DNA of 6,722 nt from an uncultured Collinsella sp. (GTDB lineage: Bacteria; Actinomycetota; Coriobacteriia; Coriobacteriales; Coriobacteriaceae): NCBI GenBank assembly GCA_900555815.1, contig USMR01000043.1, positions 1 to 6,722 on the forward strand, written 5' to 3'. A program made the translations under genes and the position numbers. Shown in pieces: positions 1 through 5,589 of this stretch (position 1 is the stretch's first letter; each line of letters opens with the position of its first letter). Under the pieces are notes generated by a model. The model did no database searches, was not told the DNA's origin, and saw only the letters and a list, made by a program, of their open reading frames with translations.

Positions 1-714
1 GACCGCCTGGAGATCACGGCGCTTGATAACGGGCATGCGCAGATTTTCGCCCACGGTATTGGCGGCCACGCTTCGATGCCTGAGGGCACCATCAACGCCG
101 TCGGCCTGATCGTGGCGTATCTGCGCGAGGCCGAGGACGCGTTTGGTGCACGCGATGAGCGCCTGCTGACGCCTGCCGAGCACGAGTTCGTCAAGTTCCT
201 GGCCTTTGTGCATGCGGATGCCTATGGCCGCGGCCTGGGTATCGATGCGACGAGTCCGGCGTTTGGCCCGCTTACCTGCAACGCTGGCGTCATCCGCGTG
301 GCGGATGGCCATATTGAGCAGGTCATCGACGTGCGCTTCCCCGACAGCACGAGTGCCGATACCATCCGCGAGCAGCTCGAGCCGCTCGTGGGCCGTTTTG
401 GCGTGACGTGCCAGCTGGGTCGCGCTAAGGTGCCGTTCTCGGTGTCTGCCGACGATCCGGCCGTGAAGGCGCTTATTGATACCTATAACGAGTTTACGGG
501 CAAGCATGCTGAGCCCTTTGCCATGGGCGGCGGCACGTATGCGCGCAACTTTGCCCGCGCCGTGTCGTTTGGCCCCGAGGAGACCGGCCTTGAGCTGCCC
601 GCGTGGGGCGGCCAGATGCACGGCCCCAACGAGTGCGCCAACGAGGACCAGCTCAAGCAGGCGCTCAAGATTTATATCGTGGCCATCCTGCGCCTCAACG
701 AACTTGAGCTATAG
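1..714 (+). CDS. M20-family dipeptidase (PepV/Sapep-like), C-terminal half, 5' end outside window
   Basis: This is the last 237 codons of an open frame that enters from the left edge and stops at TAG 712-714. It looks like a zinc metallo-dipeptidase of peptidase family M20, PepV/Sapep type, a cytoplasmic enzyme that cleaves dipeptides during peptide use. Counting from the first base, the lid-domain motif GIGGHASMPEG lies at residues 19-29; its His23 is the conserved His that reaches into the active site in PepV. GGGTYAR (176-182) is a PepV signature with the substrate-binding Arg182. His207 in GQMHGPNE is the expected C-terminal metal ligand. PepV enzymes are about 460-470 residues, so about half is present; the N-terminal zinc-binding residues lie outside the window. 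The next gene rightward on the host backbone is convergent. Family assignment is firm; exact substrate is not shown. Confidence 0.88.
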   Translation, partial: DRLEITALDNGHAQIFAHGIGGHASMPEGTINAVGLIVAYLREAEDAFGARDERLLTPAEHEFVKFLAFVHADAYGRGLGIDATSPAFGPLTCNAGVIRVADGHIEQVIDVRFPDSTSADTIREQLEPLVGRFGVTCQLGRAKVPFSVSADDPAVKALIDTYNEFTGKHAEPFAMGGGTYARNFARAVSFGPEETGLELPAWGGQMHGPNECANEDQLKQALKIYIVAILRLNELEL

Positions 715-741
715 TTACGCGGTTTTACCAAACGCCGTAAC
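714..741 (+). other. Imperfect hairpin directly after the dipeptidase stop
   Basis: GTTACG..GTTT (714-725) can pair with AAAC..CGTAAC (730-741) around a TACC loop, with two adjacent mismatches. No T-run follows, so it is at best a weak terminator or 3'-end stabilising hairpin. Confidence 0.25.
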
Positions 742-789
742 CAGCCGACGCTGCAAGCCCGCCAGAGCGGCAATCTGCCTTTCAACTTC

Positions 790-818
790 GGCGGCATGAC
801 CAGAAGGTCAATGCCGCC
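790..818. other. GC-rich hairpin in the dipeptidase 3' intergenic region, possible terminator
   Basis: GGCGGCATGACC (790-801) and GGTCAATGCCGCC (806-818) form a 12-bp stem with one bulged base and an AGAA loop. A short CGTTTC follows on the + strand, so a weak intrinsic terminator for the dipeptidase gene is plausible. It lies about 40 bp outside the left end of the insertion sequence and so belongs to the host backbone. Confidence 0.4.
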
Positions 819-860
819 TCGTTTCAAGGCACCTTGCTCACTCTGGCGAGTTTTCGCTCA

Positions 861-873
861 TATGACCCAATCC
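861..873 (+). repeat. Sub-terminal inverted repeat, left copy (downstream of the transposase)
   Basis: TATGACCCAATCC is the exact reverse complement of 2371-2383. It lies two bases inside the proposed CT core at 857-858. The sequence differs just inside the repeat (G here, A in the other end read inward), so the identity is limited to the 13 bp. Confidence 0.85.
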
Positions 874-875
874 GC

Positions 876-881
876 TGTCAA
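876..881 (-). promoter_or_regulatory. Outward-facing -35 hexamer (TTGACA) at the IS end
   Basis: On the minus strand, 881 to 876 reads TTGACA, a perfect -35 consensus pointing out of the element just inside the inverted repeat. IS110-family elements commonly build a promoter only when the ends join in the circle, with the -35 in one end and the -10 in the other. Across the predicted junction, GACACT would sit 18 bp downstream; that is a weak -10, so the second half of the promoter is uncertain. Confidence 0.4.
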
Positions 882-889
882 GAGCCACA

Positions 890-1108
890 ATGGCCCCGCC
901 GACCGCTTGCAATCGGTCGGCGGGGCCTGCCGTTGAACCCGTCCCGGTCCGCCCCCGGCATGTCGTCGACGCCTTCGGCTCAGTCTCATATCCGCGGATA
1001 CCGTTCTGTCGGCCCGCAATCCTCTCCTTCGGCGGGGCTCCCCAAGTCTGACTACGCGCATGCGGCCGCTGCCGCGCGCCCAGCGAGAACGGGGGTATCC
1101 CCGAAGGC
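890..1108 (-). ncRNA. Candidate bridge RNA / seekRNA of the IS110-family element
   Basis: Read on the minus strand from 1108 down, this noncoding end folds in a bridge-RNA-like way. CCTTCGG (1107-1101) pairs with CCGAAGG (1032-1026), CCCC (within 1095-1091) with GGGG (1043-1040), and a strong apical hairpin spans 1078-1055. Between them lies an internal loop with strands GTTCTCGCT (1090-1082) and GTCAGAC (1052-1046). The first equals the left chromosomal flank 850-858 with one mismatch; the second is the exact reverse complement of 2386-2392 on the right flank. A second hairpin region around 1014-977, with a TATCCGCGGATA apex (989-1000), contains ATATGAG (991-985), the reverse complement of the IS end 857-863. 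The hairpin at 892-927 would close the RNA. No left donor guide was found. Limits and strand are inferred; transcription is not shown. Confidence 0.5.
892..927 (-). terminator. 14-bp perfect hairpin at the end of the IS noncoding region
   Basis: GGCCCCGCCGACCG (892-905) and its exact complement (914-927) form a perfect 14-bp stem with an 8-nt loop. Read in the transposase direction it is followed by ATTGTGGCTCTT, a poor T-tract, so intrinsic termination may be inefficient. Its place suits a stop for transposase and guide-RNA transcripts, keeping them apart from the outward -35 that follows. Confidence 0.5.
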
Positions 1109-1110
1109 TG

Positions 1111-1124
1111 CCCGGCTCGCCGGG
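1111..1124 (-). other. Hairpin just after the transposase stop
   Basis: CCCGG-CGAG-CCGGG (1124 to 1111 on the minus strand) is a 5-bp GC stem with a tetraloop, 13 nt after the transposase stop codon. It lies just upstream of the candidate guide RNA and could mark its 5' side or an RNA-processing point. No T-run follows, so I do not call a terminator. Confidence 0.35.
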
Positions 1125-1137
1125 ACGGGGGCTATGT

Positions 1138-2259
1138 CTATTCGGTTGCCTCCCGGCACATCGCGCCGAGGGCCCACAGCCACCTCACGAGCTCGGCGGC
1201 GGTGGCGGCGTTCGCCTTCGCCTGGGGCATGCCCCTGGCGAGCATCTCCTCGCGCCGCCGCAGGAGCCGCTCGGACCCCTTCCTCCCGTGCATCCTCACC
1301 TCGAGCGGGACGCCGCTGCCCTTGGGCATCAGCTTCGGTTGGTGGCTCGCCTGGACGTAGCTCCAGGACCCCTCGACTGCCAACCTCCTGACGAGCGCGT
1401 TGCCGGCCCCGCTGATCCCGCCGAGGCGCACGGAGTCCGCGCTCGACCTCTGCTTCGGGGCGAGGCCGAAGTAGGACGTCACCTGCCTGCCGGAGCGGAA
1501 CCTCGAGAAGTCGCCGACCTCGGACGCGAAGGCGGCGGCGAGCGCGAACCCGCACCCCTTGATCGACTGGAGCGCCTCGACCTCGGCCGAGAGGGGGCCC
1601 GCCGCGACGGCGGCCCTGTACTCGGCGAGGAGGTCGTCGCGCGTCTCGTCGGCCGCCTCGACCTCGTTCCTCAGCGCCGCAAGCGCCCGGATGCCGCCGT
1701 CGTCGGCGGGGTGTATGCCGTCGAGCCACCTGAGGAAGCCGTACGTCCAGTACCTCCGGGGGTTGCCGGCCGGCGTCGTGCCGCCGTAGGCGTAGCCGCG
1801 GCGGGCGAGGAACGCCAGGAGCCGCTGCTTCGCCGCCGCGAGCCTCGCGGTCGCCGCGTCGTGGGCCCCGGCGAGGTCCCTGAGCCCCTCGATCTCGGGG
1901 GACGGCACCCATACCGGGGAGATATCGTGCGACAGTATCGCCTTGGCCATCCTGGCCGCGTCGTTGCGGTCGTTCTTGGACGAGAAGTCTGCCGCCGACC
2001 TCGGGACCTTGGAGACGGCCGCGACGACGCAGTCGACGCCGAGCCCGGAGAGCTCCCTCTGCGGGGCGAAGCCGAGGTAGCCGCTCTCGTAGGCGGCGAG
2101 CGACGGGCCGGGGAAGCCCGACATCCACTCCGCGACCTCGCCCCAGGGGTTGCCGCGGAACCTCCTCGTCACGGCCTCGCCCGTCTCCGCGTCGAGCGCG
2201 CAGACGGTGGTGGACCTGAGGTGTACGTCCATTCCGAAGGCGATAGAATATCTAGGCAC
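1138..2259 (-). CDS. IS110-family (IS1111-like) DEDD transposase/recombinase
   Basis: The 373-residue protein has an N-terminal RuvC-like DEDD domain and a C-terminal Tnp20-type domain. The acidic residues are visible as Asp11 (FGMDVH), Glu58 (AYESGY), and Asp97 and Asp100 (KNDRNDAARMA). The C-terminal domain begins near LQSIKGCG and continues through GDFSRFRSGRQVTSYFGL to KQRSSADS and GGISGAGN. Ser272 or Ser273 is the likely catalytic serine, but the usual Ser-Gly is Ser-Ala here. Proteins of this family cut and rejoin DNA as tetramers guided by an element-encoded RNA. The GTG start at 2259-2257 is chosen because GGGAGG lies five bases upstream. Full length and intact motifs suggest an active enzyme. 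Codon use is much more GC-rich than in the flanking genes, a sign of transfer. Confidence 0.9.
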   Translation of the reverse strand: MPRYSIAFGMDVHLRSTTVCALDAETGEAVTRRFRGNPWGEVAEWMSGFPGPSLAAYESGYLGFAPQRELSGLGVDCVVAAVSKVPRSAADFSSKNDRNDAARMAKAILSHDISPVWVPSPEIEGLRDLAGAHDAATARLAAAKQRLLAFLARRGYAYGGTTPAGNPRRYWTYGFLRWLDGIHPADDGGIRALAALRNEVEAADETRDDLLAEYRAAVAAGPLSAEVEALQSIKGCGFALAAAFASEVGDFSRFRSGRQVTSYFGLAPKQRSSADSVRLGGISGAGNALVRRLAVEGSWSYVQASHQPKLMPKGSGVPLEVRMHGRKGSERLLRRREEMLARGMPQAKANAATAAELVRWLWALGAMCREATE

Positions 2260-2387
2260 GGGAGCCTCCCAACCTCGTTGCGGCGCGGCTGCGCCTCTGG
2301 CACTTCAACAACATTGTCGCAGCCCCGACCCGCGGTCACGAGCGGGGGCTCCTGTCGTTTCCGTGCCCCTGGATTGGGTCATAGTGT
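2260..2387 (-). other. Short noncoding IS end upstream of the transposase (leader)
   Basis: This stretch carries the transposase ribosome binding site (GGGAGG, within 2262-2272) and two GC-rich hairpins: GGCGC-GGCT-GCGCC at 2282-2295 and CCCGC/GCGGG at 2329-2346. No good full promoter is visible, which fits expression from a promoter formed at the circle junction. I saw no segment here matching the chromosomal flanks, so I favour the other end for the guide RNA. Confidence 0.5.
2371..2383 (-). repeat. Sub-terminal inverted repeat, right copy (upstream of the transposase)
   Basis: GGATTGGGTCATA is the exact reverse complement of 861-873. GTGT (2384-2387) separates it from the proposed CT core at 2388-2389. 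Confidence 0.85.
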
Positions 2388-2428
2388 CTGACCTATGCTC
2401 AACCTACGATAATTCCAAGCTGAACGAG

Positions 2429-4666
2429 TTACTCGCTGTAGCGGGTGGCGATGGCGGCTTGTACCATGCCGGTGCTCATGAGGTAGGTCACCAAGAAGTA
2501 GCCGCCGTAGGCCGCCAGGAAGATTGCACAGGTGAGGCCCACGGTGCCGCCGATGCTCATATTTCCGAAAATGCTCACCAGCTCGATGATCACCTTAAGT
2601 GCCACAAAGGAGTGCGCCAGGCCCACTGCCAGCGGGAACAGGAAGAATACCGCTTGCTGCGCCATCACCGAATGGCGAACCTGGCGGTCGTCACAGCCGA
2701 TCTGTGCCAGCACACGATAGCTGCGGCTGCCGTCGGCCACGTTGGAAAGTTGCTGGATCGACAGAATCGCCGCGCATGCAACGACCAATACAAAGCCGAT
2801 GTAGATGGCTAGGTAGCTAATAAGACCATTCATTTGCGCTGCTTGCGTGTACATCTCGGAGCGTTTGTTGAAGGTTCCCCACGACCCCGACTCCTTGCCG
2901 TCAACGAGCAGATTGTCGAGCACAGTGTATTTAATGCTCTCGTCTGCCTCGGTCGTATCCATCCCCTGTTTGTAGTTAACGAGCAGGCTACTGGAATACG
3001 GCTGCAGATTAAGTTGGGACAACAGCTCGTCGGCAACGACGACGGTACCCGGATTACTGCCCATCGCCGAGTTGGCGATGGCCGCCGTATCTTCGTCCGA
3101 CTTATCGGTTGCGGGCTTGAGCGTATGCCCGCCCAAGGTAAGGGCATGGCCGCCAGCCATATACTTGGTGTACAGGTCGACCAGCTCGCCGCCCATATCA
3201 CACGTGAGCAGATACTGGTCGTGACCGATGTGCACCGGCTCCTCGCCCATCATCTGGCGCAGTTTGTTGTACTGGCTCGCCGGCGTCACAAACAGACCCA
3301 TCGTATCGGCATTGCTACCCCCGAACGCCTTGGGAAGCTTTTCGCCCATGGTCTTGCACATCTCACTTGGAGTCACCGAAGGATCCGAGCCGCCAAGCGG
3401 GTAACTCAGATACGAATCGATCTGCACATGCTCACCGGCAACATCGGCGATATTGACCTTCTTGCCGGTCTCGTCGTTGTTGTCCGCCGACTTGCCCTTA
3501 ATACCGTCTGCAACGTTATCGTGATCGATACGATCGCTGTGCCATGCGGAGTACAAATCGACCGTACTATCGGCCAGCACCATTCGATCGGCCTCAGACG
3601 GATTGAAAGACTCTTTGTAGAAGTCGAGCGTATCGGGCGTGTAATAGACATACGTCTGTGACACGTCAACAGGGTTATAGCGCTCCAGATTCTCGTTCAT
3701 CACGTTGGCAATCGACATACCGCACGACACCGAGGTGATGGCCAAAAACAGGAGCATCGCGATGACGCCCATCGAAAAGCACACCGTGTTGACCTTGGCC
3801 GCAAGCTGGCGCACGGTAAACATGTTGAGGCCGCGCCAATACACGCCGCGCAGGCTCTGCACCAGCTTGATGAGCATGCCCGAGAGTCCCCAGAACAGGG
3901 CAAAGGTGCCCACGGTAACCATAGCGGTCGTAATACCAAACTGGTTCATGGCCTCTTGCAGCTTGCTGTCCGTCGCGGTTAGCGGGAACCCATCACGTAG
4001 CAGACGGTAATAGGCCATGCCCACAAGCACCACGCCCACGACAAAGATGGCAATCGCGATCCAGGGGTTGCGTGTCTTGATACTCTCGTTGCGACGCTCG
4101 GCACCCATAAGCTCGATGAGTTTGGTACGACGCACGGCGCGAAGGTTCAGCAGTAGCGTGAGCACAAACATTACGAGCATGCAGGCAAGGGTCAGATTGA
4201 ACGCATGCACCGAGAAAAAGAAGTGGAAATTGGCAATCTGTGTCTTAAAAAGCGAGTCCGTAAAGAACGTCATGAGCTGGGAGAGTCCCATACCCAGCAC
4301 AATGCCGGCGACAAAGGCCACGACCGAGACGATCACGGTCTCGAGCGCCATGATCGTGGCGACGCGCCCGCGCCCCATGCCGAGCACCTGGTACAGGCAA
4401 AACTCCTTCTTGCGGCGTTTCATGATGAAGTTATTGGCATACACCATCAAAAAGGCCATGACACCGGCCAAAAAGTACGTCAGGTCGACGAGCATGCTGA
4501 CTATAACCTGCGCCAAGCCCACTTCATCGATTCGGGCGATGTCGACCTGCATCGAGATGGTGTTAAAGGCATAGAAGACCGTGACGCCCAGGGTGAGCGT
4601 CAAAAGGTAGACGAGGTAGTCGCGGCCGGCGCGGCGGACGTTGCCCCAAGCGAGTTTACAGAGCAT
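2429..4666 (-). CDS. BceB-type ABC transporter permease (FtsX domains, 10 TM, large extracellular domain)
   Basis: This is a 745-residue membrane protein. The hydrophobic segments fit the BceB plan: TM1 at about 18-38, TM2-TM4 forming the first FtsX domain (about 55-170), TM5-TM7 (about 204-312), a large hydrophilic outer domain (about 320-605), then TM8-TM10 forming the second FtsX domain (about 610-725). Family members work with a cytoplasmic ATPase to protect against peptide antibiotics such as bacitracin or lantibiotics and often to signal to a sensor kinase; the substrate here is unknown. The ATG at 4666-4664 is preferred because GAGGG lies five bases upstream; an in-frame GTG at 4678 would add four residues. 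Either start lies inside the end of the ATPase gene, implying translational coupling. The stop TAA is 2431-2429, about 40 bp from the insertion sequence. Confidence 0.86.
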   Translation of the reverse strand: MLCKLAWGNVRRAGRDYLVYLLTLTLGVTVFYAFNTISMQVDIARIDEVGLAQVIVSMLVDLTYFLAGVMAFLMVYANNFIMKRRKKEFCLYQVLGMGRGRVATIMALETVIVSVVAFVAGIVLGMGLSQLMTFFTDSLFKTQIANFHFFFSVHAFNLTLACMLVMFVLTLLLNLRAVRRTKLIELMGAERRNESIKTRNPWIAIAIFVVGVVLVGMAYYRLLRDGFPLTATDSKLQEAMNQFGITTAMVTVGTFALFWGLSGMLIKLVQSLRGVYWRGLNMFTVRQLAAKVNTVCFSMGVIAMLLFLAITSVSCGMSIANVMNENLERYNPVDVSQTYVYYTPDTLDFYKESFNPSEADRMVLADSTVDLYSAWHSDRIDHDNVADGIKGKSADNNDETGKKVNIADVAGEHVQIDSYLSYPLGGSDPSVTPSEMCKTMGEKLPKAFGGSNADTMGLFVTPASQYNKLRQMMGEEPVHIGHDQYLLTCDMGGELVDLYTKYMAGGHALTLGGHTLKPATDKSDEDTAAIANSAMGSNPGTVVVADELLSQLNLQPYSSSLLVNYKQGMDTTEADESIKYTVLDNLLVDGKESGSWGTFNKRSEMYTQAAQMNGLISYLAIYIGFVLVVACAAILSIQQLSNVADGSRSYRVLAQIGCDDRQVRHSVMAQQAVFFLFPLAVGLAHSFVALKVIIELVSIFGNMSIGGTVGLTCAIFLAAYGGYFLVTYLMSTGMVQAAIATRYSE

Positions 4667-5441
4667 CGGAGCCCTCACCGCCCATCATGGCAACGACCTC
4701 CATAATGCGGTCGAAGAACTCTCGGCGGTCGGTGTCGCCGCGGCGCAGCTCGGTGAAGATCTTGCCGTCGCGGATAAACAGCACACGGCTCGTGTAGCTG
4801 GCGGCAAAGCTATCGTGCGTGACCATGAGCACGGTAGCGCGTAGGCGGCGGTTAAGGGCCTCCAGGCTCTCGAGCAGCAGGCGAGCGCTCTTGGAATCGA
4901 GGGCGCCGGTAGGCTCGTCGGCCATGATCATGGTGGGGTCGGTGACGAGCGCACGAGCCGCGGCAACGCGCTGCTGCTGACCGCCGGACATCTGGTAGGG
5001 ATACTTGTCGAGCACCTGGCTGATGGACAGGCGCGCTGCCACATCCTGCACGCGGGTCGAGATCTCTGCCGAGTTTGTGCGGGCGATGGTGAGCGGCAGG
5101 GCGATGTTCTCGCGTGCCGTGAGCGTATCGAGCAGGTTGGAGTCCTGGAAGATAAAGCCGAGCTCCTCGCGGCGGAACTGCGAAAGCTTGGCCTGCTTCA
5201 TGCGCGTCACGTCCTGACCGTTAATGCGGATCGTGCCGCTCGTGGCGCTATCGATGGTCGAGACGCAGTTGAGCAACGTCGACTTGCCCGAGCCCGAAGC
5301 GCCCATGATGCCCACGAATTCCCCGCGGTTGACGGTAAAGCTGACGTCGTTGAGCGCGCGGGTCACGTTACCCAGCGCTCCATATACCTTTTCGAGATGT
5401 GCGACCTCCAGTACCGGGGTCGCCATGTGCGTGGTTTGCAT
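4656..5441 (-). CDS. BceA/MacB-class ABC transporter ATP-binding protein
   Basis: The 261-residue cytoplasmic ATPase has every nucleotide-binding motif intact: Walker A GASGSGKST (47-55), Q-loop Gln99 in FIFQDSNLL, signature MSGGQQQR (151-158), Walker B MIMADEP with catalytic Glu176, D-loop GALD (179-182) and switch His209 in MVTHD. The FQDSNLLDTLTARENI stretch is typical of the peptide-antibiotic exporter group (BceA, VexA, SalX). It drives the permease encoded next, whose frame overlaps its last 11 bases. The ATG at 5441-5439 is supported by AAAGGA six bases upstream; an internal ATG at 5426 is less well placed. The gene is first in the operon and sits behind a dyad at 5453-5488. No BceR/BceS regulator is in the window. 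Confidence 0.92.
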   Translation of the reverse strand: MQTTHMATPVLEVAHLEKVYGALGNVTRALNDVSFTVNRGEFVGIMGASGSGKSTLLNCVSTIDSATSGTIRINGQDVTRMKQAKLSQFRREELGFIFQDSNLLDTLTARENIALPLTIARTNSAEISTRVQDVAARLSISQVLDKYPYQMSGGQQQRVAAARALVTDPTMIMADEPTGALDSKSARLLLESLEALNRRLRATVLMVTHDSFAASYTSRVLFIRDGKIFTELRRGDTDRREFFDRIMEVVAMMGGEGSDAL

Positions 5442-5452
5442 ACCGAGTCCTT

Positions 5453-5488
5453 TCTTGCGATTAGTCTACGGCATCTATAGTCGCAAGA
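5453..5488. promoter_or_regulatory. Inverted repeat upstream of the ABC operon (possible operator)
   Basis: TCTTGCGA (5453-5460) and TCGCAAGA (5481-5488) are perfect 8-bp arms with a 20-bp spacer. On the minus strand the near arm runs into the AAGGA ribosome binding site of the ATPase gene. It could be an operator for a dimeric regulator or a leader hairpin affecting translation. I see no convincing -10/-35 pair to decide between them. Confidence 0.4.
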
Positions 5489-5521
5489 AGACGAGTCGGC
5501 TACCATCGATATGGCTTACGC

Positions 5522-5554
5522 TTGCCTTACCGTTGTGTAAGGTACGGGTAGCTA
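5522..5554 (+). promoter_or_regulatory. Possible promoter with MerR-like dyad, upstream of the NUDIX-Vsr gene
   Basis: TTGCCT (5522-5527) resembles a -35 box and TAGCTA (5549-5554) a weak -10, with an over-long spacer of about 21 bp. Inside it lies the dyad CCTTAC-CGTTGT-GTAAGG (5525-5542). Dyads inside a stretched spacer are the hallmark of MerR-family promoters. No MerR gene is in the window and the -10 is poor, so this is tentative. Confidence 0.35.
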
Positions 5555-5577
5555 GCCTGTCACGTGTTGATGTTGAG

Positions 5578-5583
5578 AGAGGA
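5578..5583 (+). promoter_or_regulatory. Ribosome binding site deciding a TTG start
   Basis: AGAGGA ends six bases before the TTG at 5590-5592. No ATG or GTG in this frame lies between here and the start of NUDIX homology, so this site fixes the TTG as the start. Confidence 0.7.
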
Positions 5584-5589
5584 CTCCTG

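Larger units (their letters stand above)
857..2389 (-). mobile_element. IS110-family insertion sequence, IS1111-like layout, apparently complete
   Basis: The element holds one DEDD transposase gene on the minus strand and is bounded by perfect 13-bp inverted repeats, TATGACCCAATCC at 861-873 and its reverse complement at 2371-2383. The repeats are sub-terminal, as in the IS1111 subgroup. The noncoding end upstream of the transposase is short (about 125 bp) and the downstream end long (about 275 bp), again IS1111-like. I place the ends at a CT dinucleotide present on both sides (857-858 and 2388-2389; both copies are included here), giving an element of about 1.53 kb. With these ends, the two repeats would be 8 bp apart in a circular form (GTGT, CT, CA). 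No longer target duplication is convincing, as expected for this family. Family is firm; exact ends are inferred. Confidence 0.82.

Noticed and set aside
856..860. GCTCA at 856-860 and 2397-2401 as a 5-bp target duplication
   Set aside because: The right copy is 14 bp outside the inverted repeat and the family does not make such duplications; the CT core explains the ends better.
2260..2387. Guide RNA in the end upstream of the transposase, as in classic IS110 members
   Set aside because: The stretch is short and I found no segment in it matching the flanks, while the long downstream end has both structure and matches. Not fully excluded.
1060..2391. Long + strand open frame across the insertion sequence, and a long minus-strand one at 1052-2128
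   Set aside because: Both are Arg/Gly/Pro-rich translations in wrong frames of a very GC-rich transposase gene; neither shows a known domain, and they overlap the clear DEDD transposase.
4205..4705. Several + strand open frames opposite the ABC genes (for example 2834-3661 and 4017-4574)
   Set aside because: They are antisense shadows of the permease and ATPase genes, whose motifs and membrane segments are clear.
5224..5589. Upstream extension of the NUDIX-Vsr frame
   Set aside because: The frame stays open back through the start of the ATPase gene on the other strand, but the NUDIX homology and a good ribosome binding site begin at 5578-5592; the extra residues are a shadow.
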